Positions 16,895-24,578 of a DNA stretch of 37,815 bases are shown in pieces. The notes under the pieces were generated by a model, which saw only the letters and a list, made by a program, of their open reading frames with translations, was not told the origin of the DNA and did not search any database. This DNA comes from Actinomycetes bacterium (GTDB lineage: Bacteria > Actinomycetota > Acidimicrobiia > Acidimicrobiales > JAMCPL01): positions 1 to 37,815 of the forward strand of contig JAJZWU010000017.1 in NCBI GenBank assembly GCA_021846515.1, written 5' to 3'. The translations under genes and the position numbers were made by a program. The first letter of the stretch is position 1. Each line of letters opens with the position of its first letter.

Positions 16895-17464
16895 ATGGCA
16901 GTAATTGACGTTCCGGGCTTCGTAGCCGAATTAAAGGATCATTCCGCCGATCATGGGTTCCATATTCATGATGAGCGCCACTTCGTGGAGACCTATTCAT
17001 TGCAACAGACCTGGGAGGTAGATTTGCACCCTGAAGCAGGGTGTGGTGGCCCTATAGATCTCCACCTTTCACTGGAGGTGGACCCTAGGATCCTATTGGC
17101 ATTTGAAGATGCTGTAATGGCACTGCCCGATGATGCAGATCCGCCAAGTGGCTTTGAGTTCCCGCTTTCGTTCAATTGGTCATTACCCCCACTGCCCAAT
17201 GGCCCCGATCTACTGCGTCTGGCTATAGATTTAGCAGGTATTGGAGGTATAGAGCTTCCATTGGAAGTGTCGGCCATTGACTCTTATGCGTCTGCTACCG
17301 ATGGCGCCGAACGTAGACTCACCATAGTAGCCAGTCACCCTGTATCTCTGTCTAAGATACTTTCCGGAGAGGAGATGCTCTGTGACGTACTGGATAAGTG
17401 CCTGGCCGTGAGTGACTACCTGCTTGAGTCATCTCCGGCCTGGCTGGCGGATAACAGTATGTAG
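16895..17464 (+). CDS. Unknown acidic cytoplasmic protein
   Basis: The 189-aa protein has no signal peptide or membrane helix, is acidic, and is rich in Leu, Pro and Asp. It looks like a single soluble alpha/beta domain: an N-terminal helix-forming stretch, alternating strands near LHLSLEVDPRILLAFE, and a hydrophobic C-terminal helix (DVLDKCLAVSDYLLE). I do not recognise it and see no catalytic motif. Codon use and start context match its neighbours, so it is probably real. It is divergent from the phosphatase gene (141-bp gap) and precedes the HNH gene in the same direction. Confidence 0.65.
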   Translation: MAVIDVPGFVAELKDHSADHGFHIHDERHFVETYSLQQTWEVDLHPEAGCGGPIDLHLSLEVDPRILLAFEDAVMALPDDADPPSGFEFPLSFNWSLPPLPNGPDLLRLAIDLAGIGGIELPLEVSAIDSYASATDGAERRLTIVASHPVSLSKILSGEEMLCDVLDKCLAVSDYLLESSPAWLADNSM

Positions 17465-17484
17465 CACTTGGTCGTTAGCGTAGC

Positions 17485-17505
17485 GTCTCGTAAATAGTGT
17501 TATGG
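17485..17505 (+). repeat. Degenerate copy A of a short intergenic element
   Basis: GTCTCGTAAATAGTGTTATGG resembles the core of copies B (18081-18115) and C (31765-31799) after a 3-nt gap. It lies between the 189-aa unknown and the HNH gene, in the same orientation as the other copies. The match is weaker than that between B and C. Confidence 0.4.
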
Positions 17506-17530
17506 TATTCACTTGGTCGCTACATTGTGT

Positions 17531-17536
17531 TACTAT
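17531..17536 (+). promoter_or_regulatory. -10 element for a probably leaderless HNH mRNA
   Basis: TACTAT is followed by exactly 7 nt and then ATG 17544. No SD is present. The spacing supports ATG 17544 over the upstream in-frame ATG at 17502, which would lie before this promoter. Confidence 0.45.
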
Positions 17537-17543
17537 ATTTATT

Positions 17544-18080
17544 ATGGGATATGACGGCATGGGAGCTGGTAGCGGTAGGCGTGCGCTGGTATTGAACGCC
17601 ACCTATGAGCCGCTCTCGGTGGTGTCGTCTCGGCGGGCTCTGCTGCTTGTGATAGCCACCAAGGCGGAGCTGATTCATCCAACCAGCAGGTTCTACAGAT
17701 CGGAGAGTTTTAGTTTTCCGGAGCCCTCGATAGTCAAGCTGTCGCATTATGTGCGCGTACCTCATGACAGGGGAGTGGCATTGAACCGGCGTACCCTCTT
17801 TGCACGAGATCATGGGCGATGTCAGTACTGCGGTAAACCGGCGGAGAGTATAGACCACGTTGTTCCTCGCAGTAGAGGAGGCCGTCATTCATGGGATAAT
17901 GTGGTTGCAGCCTGCAAGTACTGCAATATGCGCAAAACAGATAGATTGCCTCATGAGGTGGGATTCGTGCTTGCCAAAACTCCTGCTGTTCCAAAGAGGA
18001 AGGTGTGGCTTATTGCTCTAAGTGGTAACGCGCCTGAAGAGTGGATGCAGTATCTGGACGAAGAGTCGCTCAGTGCTTAG
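17544..18080 (+). CDS. HNH endonuclease-domain protein
   Basis: The 178-aa protein (from ATG 17544) has an N-terminal domain starting ALVLNATYEPLSVVSSRRA, then a zinc-stabilised HNH nuclease fold: Cys93 and Cys96, Asp104-His105 (IDHVVPRSRGG), Asn119, Cys124 and Cys127. This architecture is widespread and usually single-copy in actinobacteria, where it appears to be a housekeeping nuclease rather than a phage or intron enzyme. The frame extends to 17502, but the extension lacks similarity to the usual start and lies before the -10-like hexamer. Its cellular role is not established. Element B begins directly after its stop codon. Confidence 0.85.
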   Translation: MGYDGMGAGSGRRALVLNATYEPLSVVSSRRALLLVIATKAELIHPTSRFYRSESFSFPEPSIVKLSHYVRVPHDRGVALNRRTLFARDHGRCQYCGKPAESIDHVVPRSRGGRHSWDNVVAACKYCNMRKTDRLPHEVGFVLAKTPAVPKRKVWLIALSGNAPEEWMQYLDEESLSA

Positions 18081-18115
18081 TGGTCTACCCCGTAAATAGC
18101 GTGAGGTTGTCCGGC
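18081..18115 (+). repeat. Copy B of a short intergenic element
   Basis: It begins TGGTCTACCCCGTAAATAGC directly after the HNH stop codon. Aligned without gaps to copy C (31765-31799), 29 of 35 bases agree. It may be a remnant of a transposon end or a shared regulatory site; no partner inverted copy is seen. Confidence 0.55.
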
Positions 18116-18199
18116 GTATCAGAGGTGTCGCTTGACTGGAGGGGTACAGGTTTCGTCTACAAGCGCAGGAGGAGATAACACCATAGGTAGTGGCTATTG

Positions 18200-18994
18200 A
18201 TGTTACCTGGAGGTGATTCGGCATGGAGGATAGAGACCAGGCTGGATACCGCCGATCGGCTTCATATGAAGTGGCCTCCACCGGAATTGATGCATTCAAG
18301 AGTGGTGGCATTCAGTAATGTATCTCATGCAGCGGTAGTGCTTGGAAGTACTCAGAGATTAAAAATAGCTGGGCATATTGAATCGGCTGGTATCAGTTGG
18401 AACGAGTTGGCCGATGGTAGTTGCAGGGAGATTGAAGTGATCAGCCGCTCCAGCGGCGGCGGTGCGGTATATGTAGCTCCCGCTGAACAGCTATGGGTCG
18501 ATTTCTGGCTACCGAAAGATGATATGTGGTTCGACAGCGACATATTGAGATCGTCCGTATGGGTGGGGAATATATGGGCAAAAGCCTTGAATAGCATTGG
18601 GGTGCAAGATATTCGCATACATGAAGGGCGTCTTATCCCGGGAGAATGGGGATCGTTGGTATGTTTTGCCTCTACCGGTCCCGGTGAGGTATTTTACGGA
18701 ACGCGTAAGGTGGTAGGCATCTCCCAGCGCAGAACAAGAGACGGTATATGGTTCCAGACGATGGCGCCATTACGATGGGAGCCCGGCAAATGGATACCCT
18801 GCATGTTGCCCTATCTGGAATTGCTCATAGCAGAAGAGCACGGATCAAGGAAGCGATTGGATACTGTTGCGCTGGATGCATGGCTTATGGAGCATGTAGT
18901 GTTGTTGGGCGAACTCGGCGGTTTCAAGTATCCCGACGATGGAACGGCCGTACATGCTATTGCTGGCGAGTTGGTTGCAAACTTACCGGCTTGA
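18200..18994 (+). CDS. Lipoate/biotin-ligase-family protein (LplA-like)
   Basis: The 264-aa protein has the lipoate-protein ligase core: SRSSGGGAVYV (about residues 81-91), which binds the acyl-adenylate, the VCFASTGPGEV segment, and the lysine-bearing RKVVGISQRRTRDG (about 168-181). Proteins of this fold attach lipoate, octanoate or biotin to carrier domains, or move fatty acyl groups. The actinobacterial subgroup with ISQRRTRDG is not assigned to a substrate as far as I know. TTG 18197 is an alternative start directly before ATG 18200; no good SD precedes either. No lipoyl-domain enzyme or lipA/lipB is nearby. Confidence 0.75.
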   Translation: MLPGGDSAWRIETRLDTADRLHMKWPPPELMHSRVVAFSNVSHAAVVLGSTQRLKIAGHIESAGISWNELADGSCREIEVISRSSGGGAVYVAPAEQLWVDFWLPKDDMWFDSDILRSSVWVGNIWAKALNSIGVQDIRIHEGRLIPGEWGSLVCFASTGPGEVFYGTRKVVGISQRRTRDGIWFQTMAPLRWEPGKWIPCMLPYLELLIAEEHGSRKRLDTVALDAWLMEHVVLLGELGGFKYPDDGTAVHAIAGELVANLPA

Positions 18995-19158
18995 ACCTGC
19001 CAGCTTGGCTCTCCAAAATCCCTGAACGTCAAGACTGCCCAAGTGCATATTGGCTACCGTCGCGCACATCTCATACATCTCATGTACAGATACCGGCTGC
19101 CGCTATTCCACCTCTGTATATTCCGGCTGTTGTAGAGGGCAACTGATTACGTAGATAC

Positions 19159-19190
19159 TTGAACAGAGTGTGAAAAATAATCGGTAATAT
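19159..19190 (+). promoter_or_regulatory. Promoter candidate for the dcw cluster
   Basis: TTGAAC at 19159-19164 could be a -35. The -10 could be GGTAAT at 19183-19188 (18-bp spacer) or TAATAT at 19185-19190 (20-bp spacer). It ends about 17 bp before the first clear MraZ-type box, so the boxes would cover the transcription start. Confidence 0.35.
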
Positions 19191-19206
19191 CCACCACTGG
19201 GGTATG

Positions 19207-19233
19207 AAGTGGTGTAAAGTGGGTCGAAGTGGT
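19207..19233 (+). promoter_or_regulatory. Three-box MraZ operator candidate
   Basis: AAGTGGT, AAGTGGG and AAGTGGT start at 19207, 19217 and 19227, an exact 10-bp period, all in direct orientation. A degenerate fourth unit (CTGGGG) sits one period upstream. MraZ is known to bind direct repeats of TGGG- or AAAGTGG-type boxes with about one helical turn between them, upstream of its own gene. mraZ starts 78 bp downstream. Confidence 0.65.
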
Positions 19234-19310
19234 ATATCAGGGAGGCAAAATCTCTCTGAGTGGGATAATGATACCGAGAAGAGAAGCGAAAGGTTGGAGA
19301 GGTAGAGTAG

Positions 19311-19733
19311 ATGGAAGGGTTTTTCGGTCGCTATGACCATAAGCTCGACAGTAAGGGAAGGTTAACGTTGCCCTCCCGGTTCTGCAACGCCTTTGAAGAT
19401 GGAGCTTTCATCTCTTCCTATCTGGGTGGCTGCCTGGCACTTTGGACGCCGGTAGAGTTTGGCATCAGAATGCGCGAGATGCAGGAGAAGGCATCCACCT
19501 CTGCAAAGTGGCGCAATTTGGTACGTGTGTGGGCGGCTGGAACGTACCAAGCCGAGAAGGACGGCCAAGCCAGAATCATTATTCCACCTCACCTCAGGGA
19601 GTTTGCCGACATTGCTTCAGAGGTGGTCATCTCGGGTGCAATCGATCATATAGAGATATGGAATCCATTGCGCTGGAGAGAACTGGAAGAACCGCAGGAG
19701 AGGATGCTTATCTTGGGGGAGCAGGATATATGA
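19311..19733 (+). CDS. mraZ: MraZ, transcriptional regulator of the dcw cluster
   Basis: The 140-aa protein has the two tandem swapped-hairpin domains of MraZ. Each half shows the DxKxR-type motif: DHKLDSKGRLTLPSRF at about residues 9-24, and the counterpart QAEKDGQARIIIPPHLREF at about 80-98. MraZ forms a ring-shaped oligomer that binds repeated boxes and represses the first dcw promoter. Such a set of boxes lies 78 bp upstream, consistent with autoregulation. A GGAGAGGTAGAG sequence precedes the ATG. The stop codon overlaps the rsmH start (ATGA). Length is normal for the family. Confidence 0.96.
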   Translation: MEGFFGRYDHKLDSKGRLTLPSRFCNAFEDGAFISSYLGGCLALWTPVEFGIRMREMQEKASTSAKWRNLVRVWAAGTYQAEKDGQARIIIPPHLREFADIASEVVISGAIDHIEIWNPLRWRELEEPQERMLILGEQDI

Positions 19734-20695
19734 CTTCATATCACTTACCGGTGATGGCAGAGACGGTAGTAAAACTTTTCTCACATTGTCCTAATGGCTG
19801 CATAGTGGATGCAACTGTCGGCACGGGTGGGCATGCAGAAGCAATTTTACTTTCCAACGATTCAATACATGTAGTCGGTATTGACCGGGATAGTAGTGTA
19901 CTGGAACTCTGCAGAGTACGCCTTGAAAGGTTTGGCAATAGGATCAAGCTTATCCAGGGCAGATTTTCCCAGATTGAGAGGCTGCTGGGCGAGATAGGTG
20001 TGGGAAGCTCTCAGGCTGCCGGAATACTACTGGATTTGGGTCTCAACTCGTTACAGGTAGATACACCAGGTAGGGGCTTCTCCTATATGGTGGATGGTCC
20101 GCTTGACATGCGTATGGATGCAACTCAAGGTATCGCTGCGTCAGATCTGGTAAATGAGGCCACAGAAGATGAATTGGTAGAGCTGTTTCGTGCAAACGGC
20201 GAATATCAAAATGCACGAAGAGTGTCTAGGGCTATAATTGCATCAAGGCCGTTGCATAGCACGACACAACTGGTGGATGTAATAGACAGGGCAGTATCCG
20301 GCAGCGCTCGTAAGCGTAAGGGTCACGTGGCAAAACGTTTCTTTCAGGCGATGCGCGTATATGTGAATGAAGAGCAGGCAGAACTGGCCACGGTGCTGGA
20401 TGCATCTATGCGTTTACTGTCTGACGGGGGATATCTGATCACGATATCTTATCATTCCGGAGAAGATGGCATGATCAAGGCATTTATGAGGTACGCAGAG
20501 ACAGGAGGCTGCCAGTGTCCTCCTCAGTTGCCCTGTAGGTGTGGGGCGGTATCACTGGGAAGGATGGTCTTTAGAGGAGTGCGTAAACCTACTCGCGATG
20601 AGATAGACAATAACCCACGGGCGAAGAGTGCGAAGTTGCGTGCATTTGAGCGGGTGATTTCGGCGACAGGAGAGAGAGAAGGGAGAGAACTGTGA
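19730..20695 (+). CDS. rsmH: 16S rRNA m4C1402 methyltransferase
   Basis: RsmH adds the N4-methyl group to C1402 in the ribosomal P site. The open frame extends back into mraZ, but ATG 19730 overlaps the mraZ stop by 4 nt and begins with the family's usual HLPVMAETVV, so it is the start (321 aa). SAM binding is shown by DATVGTGGHAEAIL (about residues 28-41) and GIDRD; the LDLGLNSLQVD and RGFSYMVDGPLDMRM blocks are also typical. The family's SYHSLED appears here as SYHSGEDG, a small departure. The C-terminal part contains a Cys-rich GGCQCPPQLPCRCG segment. Translation is probably coupled to mraZ and to the next gene (GTGA overlap). Confidence 0.95.
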   Translation: MTSYHLPVMAETVVKLFSHCPNGCIVDATVGTGGHAEAILLSNDSIHVVGIDRDSSVLELCRVRLERFGNRIKLIQGRFSQIERLLGEIGVGSSQAAGILLDLGLNSLQVDTPGRGFSYMVDGPLDMRMDATQGIAASDLVNEATEDELVELFRANGEYQNARRVSRAIIASRPLHSTTQLVDVIDRAVSGSARKRKGHVAKRFFQAMRVYVNEEQAELATVLDASMRLLSDGGYLITISYHSGEDGMIKAFMRYAETGGCQCPPQLPCRCGAVSLGRMVFRGVRKPTRDEIDNNPRAKSAKLRAFERVISATGEREGREL

Positions 20696-21294
20696 AAACT
20701 GCACAATCCGTTGAAACCAGGAGAACCAAAAAATGTGCACAATCCGTAAAACCTGCAAAATCAAGTAAATCAGTACAATCTGTCAGATCTACAAAATCAG
20801 TGGGCACATCCGGTAAATCGACCAGAAGTCAGTCCATGTCGGGCAGGAAAGTTGTAAAACACAGGAAAGCGTTGCTGCCTGGTTGGGTGGTCATTACGTG
20901 CGGTGTTCTATTCGTCATTGGTAGCGTGTTGTTGGTGCTGGCCGGTGAAGCGTTGCTCACTTCCAGGCAGGTATCTGTAGGTCAACTGCAGGATAGCCTG
21001 CAATCCAAAGAGGCATTGCACAACGATTTTTCTACGCAGGTAGGCTTACTCAGTCAGCCTGACCGCCTGCTGTCTGCGGCACTCTCTGGCTCTTCGGGCA
21101 AGTTATCAAACCCAAGTGGACCAACCGCTCCCAGTCGTTCCTCGCATTCCGCAGCAGGAGCACATGGGGCAGTACGCTCCGGTGGCGGATTATTGCACCA
21201 GCCTTCCCAAAAATTAAAGTCAAATAGTGGTCAATTACTTGCTACTCCATCAGATGGACATCACCGGTTCTCGTCCAAAGTACTTGCGGGGTAA
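20692..21294 (+). CDS. ftsL: FtsL-like bitopic division protein
   Basis: Position between rsmH and ftsI, a single membrane helix (about residues 64-85) and a short periplasmic helical stretch (about 92-115) identify an FtsL-like protein, which in other bacteria joins the FtsQ-FtsB complex and activates FtsW/FtsI. The GTG start overlaps the rsmH stop (GTGA). At 200 aa it is longer than typical FtsL. The cytoplasmic part is a Lys/Ser/Thr low-complexity tract with repeated QSV and KSV units, and the outer tail of about 85 residues is rich in Ser, Gly, His and Pro. Sequence identity to FtsL families is low, as is normal, so the call rests on topology and context. Confidence 0.75.
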   Translation: MKTAQSVETRRTKKCAQSVKPAKSSKSVQSVRSTKSVGTSGKSTRSQSMSGRKVVKHRKALLPGWVVITCGVLFVIGSVLLVLAGEALLTSRQVSVGQLQDSLQSKEALHNDFSTQVGLLSQPDRLLSAALSGSSGKLSNPSGPTAPSRSSHSAAGAHGAVRSGGGLLHQPSQKLKSNSGQLLATPSDGHHRFSSKVLAG

Positions 21295-21297
21295 GGT

Positions 21298-23118
21298 ATG
21301 CGTAAGACTCCACTACCGAAAAAGAGAATAAGCTTTATTACAATTGGTATCTTGCTGGCATTTCTGGTGCTGCTGGTGAGGCTTGTTTATGTTCAGGTTG
21401 TTCATGCTCCCGTATATGCTGCTTATGGCAGGAATGAGTTGGCTCAGAGGGTCTATGTTCCGGCAATTCGGGGACCTATTTATGCGCGTGATGGTAGGTT
21501 GCTTGCCGAATCCGTACAGCGGGAAGATATTGTGGCTGATCCATTCCTTATAACTGATCCTGCAGCCGATGCAGCCAAACTGGCATCTTTATTGGGAGAG
21601 AAGGCAGGTACGCTTACTGCGCTGATGAACGAGAAGAGCGGCTATGTTGTAATAGCTACCGATCTGGCTCAGTCTACGGCTACCAGTGTCATGAATCTGG
21701 GATTGGCAGGTATTACTACCCAATCGGTGAGCGTCAGGATATATCCTGCAGGATCGTTGGCACAGCCGGTTATCGGGACAGTGAATTGGCAGGGGCAGGG
21801 TGCCGCAGGTCTTGAGTACCAGTATAATGCTCTACTTTCTGGACACTCGGGATGGGATAGTGAGTCCTACACTCCAGATGGAGTCCCTTTGCCTGGGGGA
21901 AGCCATGTCATTAAGCCGGCCGTGAACGGTACCGGATTGGAATTGACCATAGACGAGCCACTTCAGTATGCAACCGAAGAGGCGTTGGCATCCGAGTTGC
22001 AGAAACAACGAGCCACCGGTGGAGCCGCCATAGTAATGGATGTACATACCGGAGCGATACTTGCAATGGCGAGCCTGGACTCGAATCCCAAAACTCGCAG
22101 CGTAACTGAGGCACCAAACAATATTGCTACCGACCTGGTGTACGAGCCGGGGTCGGTATTCAAGATAGTCAGTTTCTCTGCAATGCTGCAAGATGGCATA
22201 ATAACGCCAAACACTATGGTTACTATTCCTCCGTATCTGGATTTGGGAGGCTGGACATTTCACGATGCATGGTCTCATGGCACCATTCACTACAGTGCCA
22301 CACAGGTCATTGCGTACTCTTCCAACCTTGGTACCATACTGTTAACTCAGAAGTTGGGTGCAAATCGGCTTGCCCAGCAGACTTCAGCTCTTGGATTCGG
22401 TCATCCTACGGGACTCAACTTTCCTGGTGCTTCTCCTGGAATAGTCAATCCGGTATCGCAATGGTCTGCGTCAGCAATGGGGTCCACCCCGATAGGGGAG
22501 GATACGGGAGTGACACCCATGCAGCTGTTGGACGCTATGAACACAGTGGCAAACGGTGGAGTGTTTGTGGCTCCACGACTGGTAAGAGCAGAGATATCAC
22601 CGACTGGCAAATTGGTCAAGATGCCGGCACCTGCTACGCATCGCGTATTTAGTAAAAACGTAGCAAGTGAATTGTCTGGTATGCTCGAAAGGGTAGTTAT
22701 GTATGGTACTGGAGTCAAAGCTGGCGTACCCGGATATGATGTGTCCGGAAAGACCGGAACATCTAAAGTAACCAGTCAACATGGCGGAGGATATGTCCCC
22801 GGAGCATACTGGGGTACATTCTGCGGATTCCTGCCATCGCAGGATCCGGTATTATCTGCTTGTGTCGTGATCGATCAGCCGGATCAGTATTTTGGTGGCT
22901 CTGCGGCTGCGCCGGTTTTCAGCCAAATTATGCAGTACGCAGTTCACCGTTTCAATGTTCCAGAGACACCGGGGGGATGGATTACCGGAGGGAAGTACCG
23001 TCCCATAAACTTTCCATCAGTTGGCGGGCCCAATCCTTATGGTTATTTCGATCCGCTTGGCTCACTGCGCTCGCAGGTAAGCGCGGCAGTGGATGGCAGG
23101 GGTACCAGGCTGGGATAG
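21298..23118 (+). CDS. ftsI: Septal peptidoglycan transpeptidase, PBP3
   Basis: FtsI cross-links septal peptidoglycan in partnership with FtsW. The 606-aa class B PBP has one N-terminal membrane anchor (about residues 11-34), the dimerisation domain starting RGPIYARDGRLLAES, and a transpeptidase domain with Ser286-x-x-Lys289 (EPGSVFKIV), Ser341-Ser342-Asn343 and Lys485-Thr-Gly-Thr488. All catalytic motifs are intact. No PASTA domain is visible; the protein ends with a Gly/Pro-rich tail of about 60 residues. It starts 3 nt after the FtsL-like stop and ends 2 nt before murE. Confidence 0.96.
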   Translation: MRKTPLPKKRISFITIGILLAFLVLLVRLVYVQVVHAPVYAAYGRNELAQRVYVPAIRGPIYARDGRLLAESVQREDIVADPFLITDPAADAAKLASLLGEKAGTLTALMNEKSGYVVIATDLAQSTATSVMNLGLAGITTQSVSVRIYPAGSLAQPVIGTVNWQGQGAAGLEYQYNALLSGHSGWDSESYTPDGVPLPGGSHVIKPAVNGTGLELTIDEPLQYATEEALASELQKQRATGGAAIVMDVHTGAILAMASLDSNPKTRSVTEAPNNIATDLVYEPGSVFKIVSFSAMLQDGIITPNTMVTIPPYLDLGGWTFHDAWSHGTIHYSATQVIAYSSNLGTILLTQKLGANRLAQQTSALGFGHPTGLNFPGASPGIVNPVSQWSASAMGSTPIGEDTGVTPMQLLDAMNTVANGGVFVAPRLVRAEISPTGKLVKMPAPATHRVFSKNVASELSGMLERVVMYGTGVKAGVPGYDVSGKTGTSKVTSQHGGGYVPGAYWGTFCGFLPSQDPVLSACVVIDQPDQYFGGSAAAPVFSQIMQYAVHRFNVPETPGGWITGGKYRPINFPSVGGPNPYGYFDPLGSLRSQVSAAVDGRGTRLG

Positions 23119-23120
23119 CC

Positions 23121-24578
23121 ATGATGCTGGCTGACCTGCTAGAGGGATTGAATGAAGTGGATGTAGCCTGTTATCCTGCCGGAGCCTCTATCCAGGATCT
23201 CAACATATCGTCTATCGAGTACGACTCGCGTAGCGTAATAGATGGCTCCCTCTTCTGTTGCCTTGTAGGGCAGCATGCAGATGGGCACGATTTTGCTTCA
23301 CAGGCAATAAGCAGCGGAGCCCGCGTATTACTGGTGGAGCGGCGATTGGCGTTACCGATAGCGCAGGTAATTGTCGGAGAAGGCAATGCTAGACCTGCCA
23401 TGGCAGTGATGTCAGCCAACTTTTACCGTCATCCATCAAGATCGTTGGTTATGGTAGGCGTAACAGGAACCAACGGCAAGACTACTGTTACTCATATGGT
23501 CGCATCGATTTTAGAAGCCAGCGGTATGCCTGTACGAGTAATTGGTACATTGGGGGGTGCCAGGACTACCCCCGAATCCCCTGATCTTCAAAGGATGCTT
23601 GCAGATGCTGTTACCTCGGGAACGAAAGCGGTATCCATGGAAGTGTCCTCTCATGGTATTGTTCAGCATAGGGTAGACGATATCCATTTTAATGTGGCCG
23701 TATTTACCAATCTTTCTCCTGAGCATCTTGATTTCCATGCAACTATGAGTGATTACTTTGAGGCAAAGGCTGCACTCTTTACTCCCGATAGAGTTGATAC
23801 TGCGGTCATCTACACTGGAGATGAGTGGGGTCGGTCACTTGTCGGCAGGGTATCTGGTATGGATGTCTTGACCTTTAATGACAGCGATATAAGTGATGTC
23901 TCTATAGGTGCATCGGGTAGTTCATTCGTTATAGACGGTATGCCAATTTACATTCCCATGATAGGAGTACACAATATACGCAATGGAGTTGCGGCAATTC
24001 GTGTCGCTCAATCCCTTGGAATATCACATGATGCAATATTAGATGGTTTGGCAGGGATGCCTCCGTTGCCTGGCAGGTTTAATACACACGAAATGTCCGG
24101 AGATCGTCTGGTGGTAGTGGATTTTGCCCATACCCCCGAGGCTTTGGAGGAACTGTTGAAATCGGCTCGCCAGCTGGTATCTGCGCCGGGTGAAAAGGTT
24201 ATATGTGTCTTTGGGTGTGGCGGGAATAGGGACAGACTGAAGAGGCCAGATATGGGTAAGGTGGCATCTCTGTTGGCGGATAGAGTCATATTGACATCAG
24301 ACAACTCACGGTACGAAGAGCCTGAAGACATCATCCGGGAGATTATAGACGGGGTGGATGAACAGAATCGTGACAGGGTAGAGGTGTATATAGATCGGCG
24401 TGAGGCAATAGAGCATGCTATTGGATCTCTTGGTATTGGTGATGTGGCCGTGGTCGCCGGAAAGGGACACGAAACTACCATGGAGTTCAAGGGGCAGATA
24501 TCGCACTTTGATGATTCCGAGGTCGTTCGTAGCTGTATAGACACCATCGAGTCTGGAGGTTTGCCATGCTGGGCCTGA
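23121..24578 (+). CDS. murE: UDP-MurNAc-tripeptide synthetase
   Basis: MurE adds the third peptide residue to UDP-MurNAc-L-Ala-D-Glu. The frame is open far upstream inside ftsI, but the family's normal start falls at ATG 23121 (or 23124), 2 nt after the ftsI stop, giving 485 aa. It shows the ATP loop GTNGKTT (116-122), the substrate segment SMEVSSHGIVQHRV, and the central NLSPEHLDFH. The amino-acid-selecting motif is DNSRYEEP (394-397 = DNSR). The Arg that binds meso-diaminopimelate is kept, but the Pro of the canonical DNPR is Ser, so meso-DAP is likely rather than certain. The gene overlaps mraY by 13 nt. Confidence 0.95.
   Translation: MMLADLLEGLNEVDVACYPAGASIQDLNISSIEYDSRSVIDGSLFCCLVGQHADGHDFASQAISSGARVLLVERRLALPIAQVIVGEGNARPAMAVMSANFYRHPSRSLVMVGVTGTNGKTTVTHMVASILEASGMPVRVIGTLGGARTTPESPDLQRMLADAVTSGTKAVSMEVSSHGIVQHRVDDIHFNVAVFTNLSPEHLDFHATMSDYFEAKAALFTPDRVDTAVIYTGDEWGRSLVGRVSGMDVLTFNDSDISDVSIGASGSSFVIDGMPIYIPMIGVHNIRNGVAAIRVAQSLGISHDAILDGLAGMPPLPGRFNTHEMSGDRLVVVDFAHTPEALEELLKSARQLVSAPGEKVICVFGCGGNRDRLKRPDMGKVASLLADRVILTSDNSRYEEPEDIIREIIDGVDEQNRDRVEVYIDRREAIEHAIGSLGIGDVAVVAGKGHETTMEFKGQISHFDDSEVVRSCIDTIESGGLPCWA

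Larger units (their letters stand above)
18995..19310 (+). other. Non-coding region upstream of the dcw cluster
   Basis: This 316-bp gap separates the ligase-like gene from mraZ. The first 160 bp show no gene, hairpin or repeat that I can support. The rest contains a promoter candidate, the three-box MraZ-type site and the mraZ ribosome-binding region (GGAGAGGTAGAG just before the ATG). Confidence 0.6.

Noticed and set aside
22860-23120. N-terminal extension of murE reaching into ftsI
   Set aside because: The extension is an out-of-frame reading of the ftsI coding region; the family start matches ATG 23121.
24008-24547. Minus-strand open frame of 179 codons inside murE
   Set aside because: It lies fully antisense to a clear murE and has Ser-rich composition with no motif.
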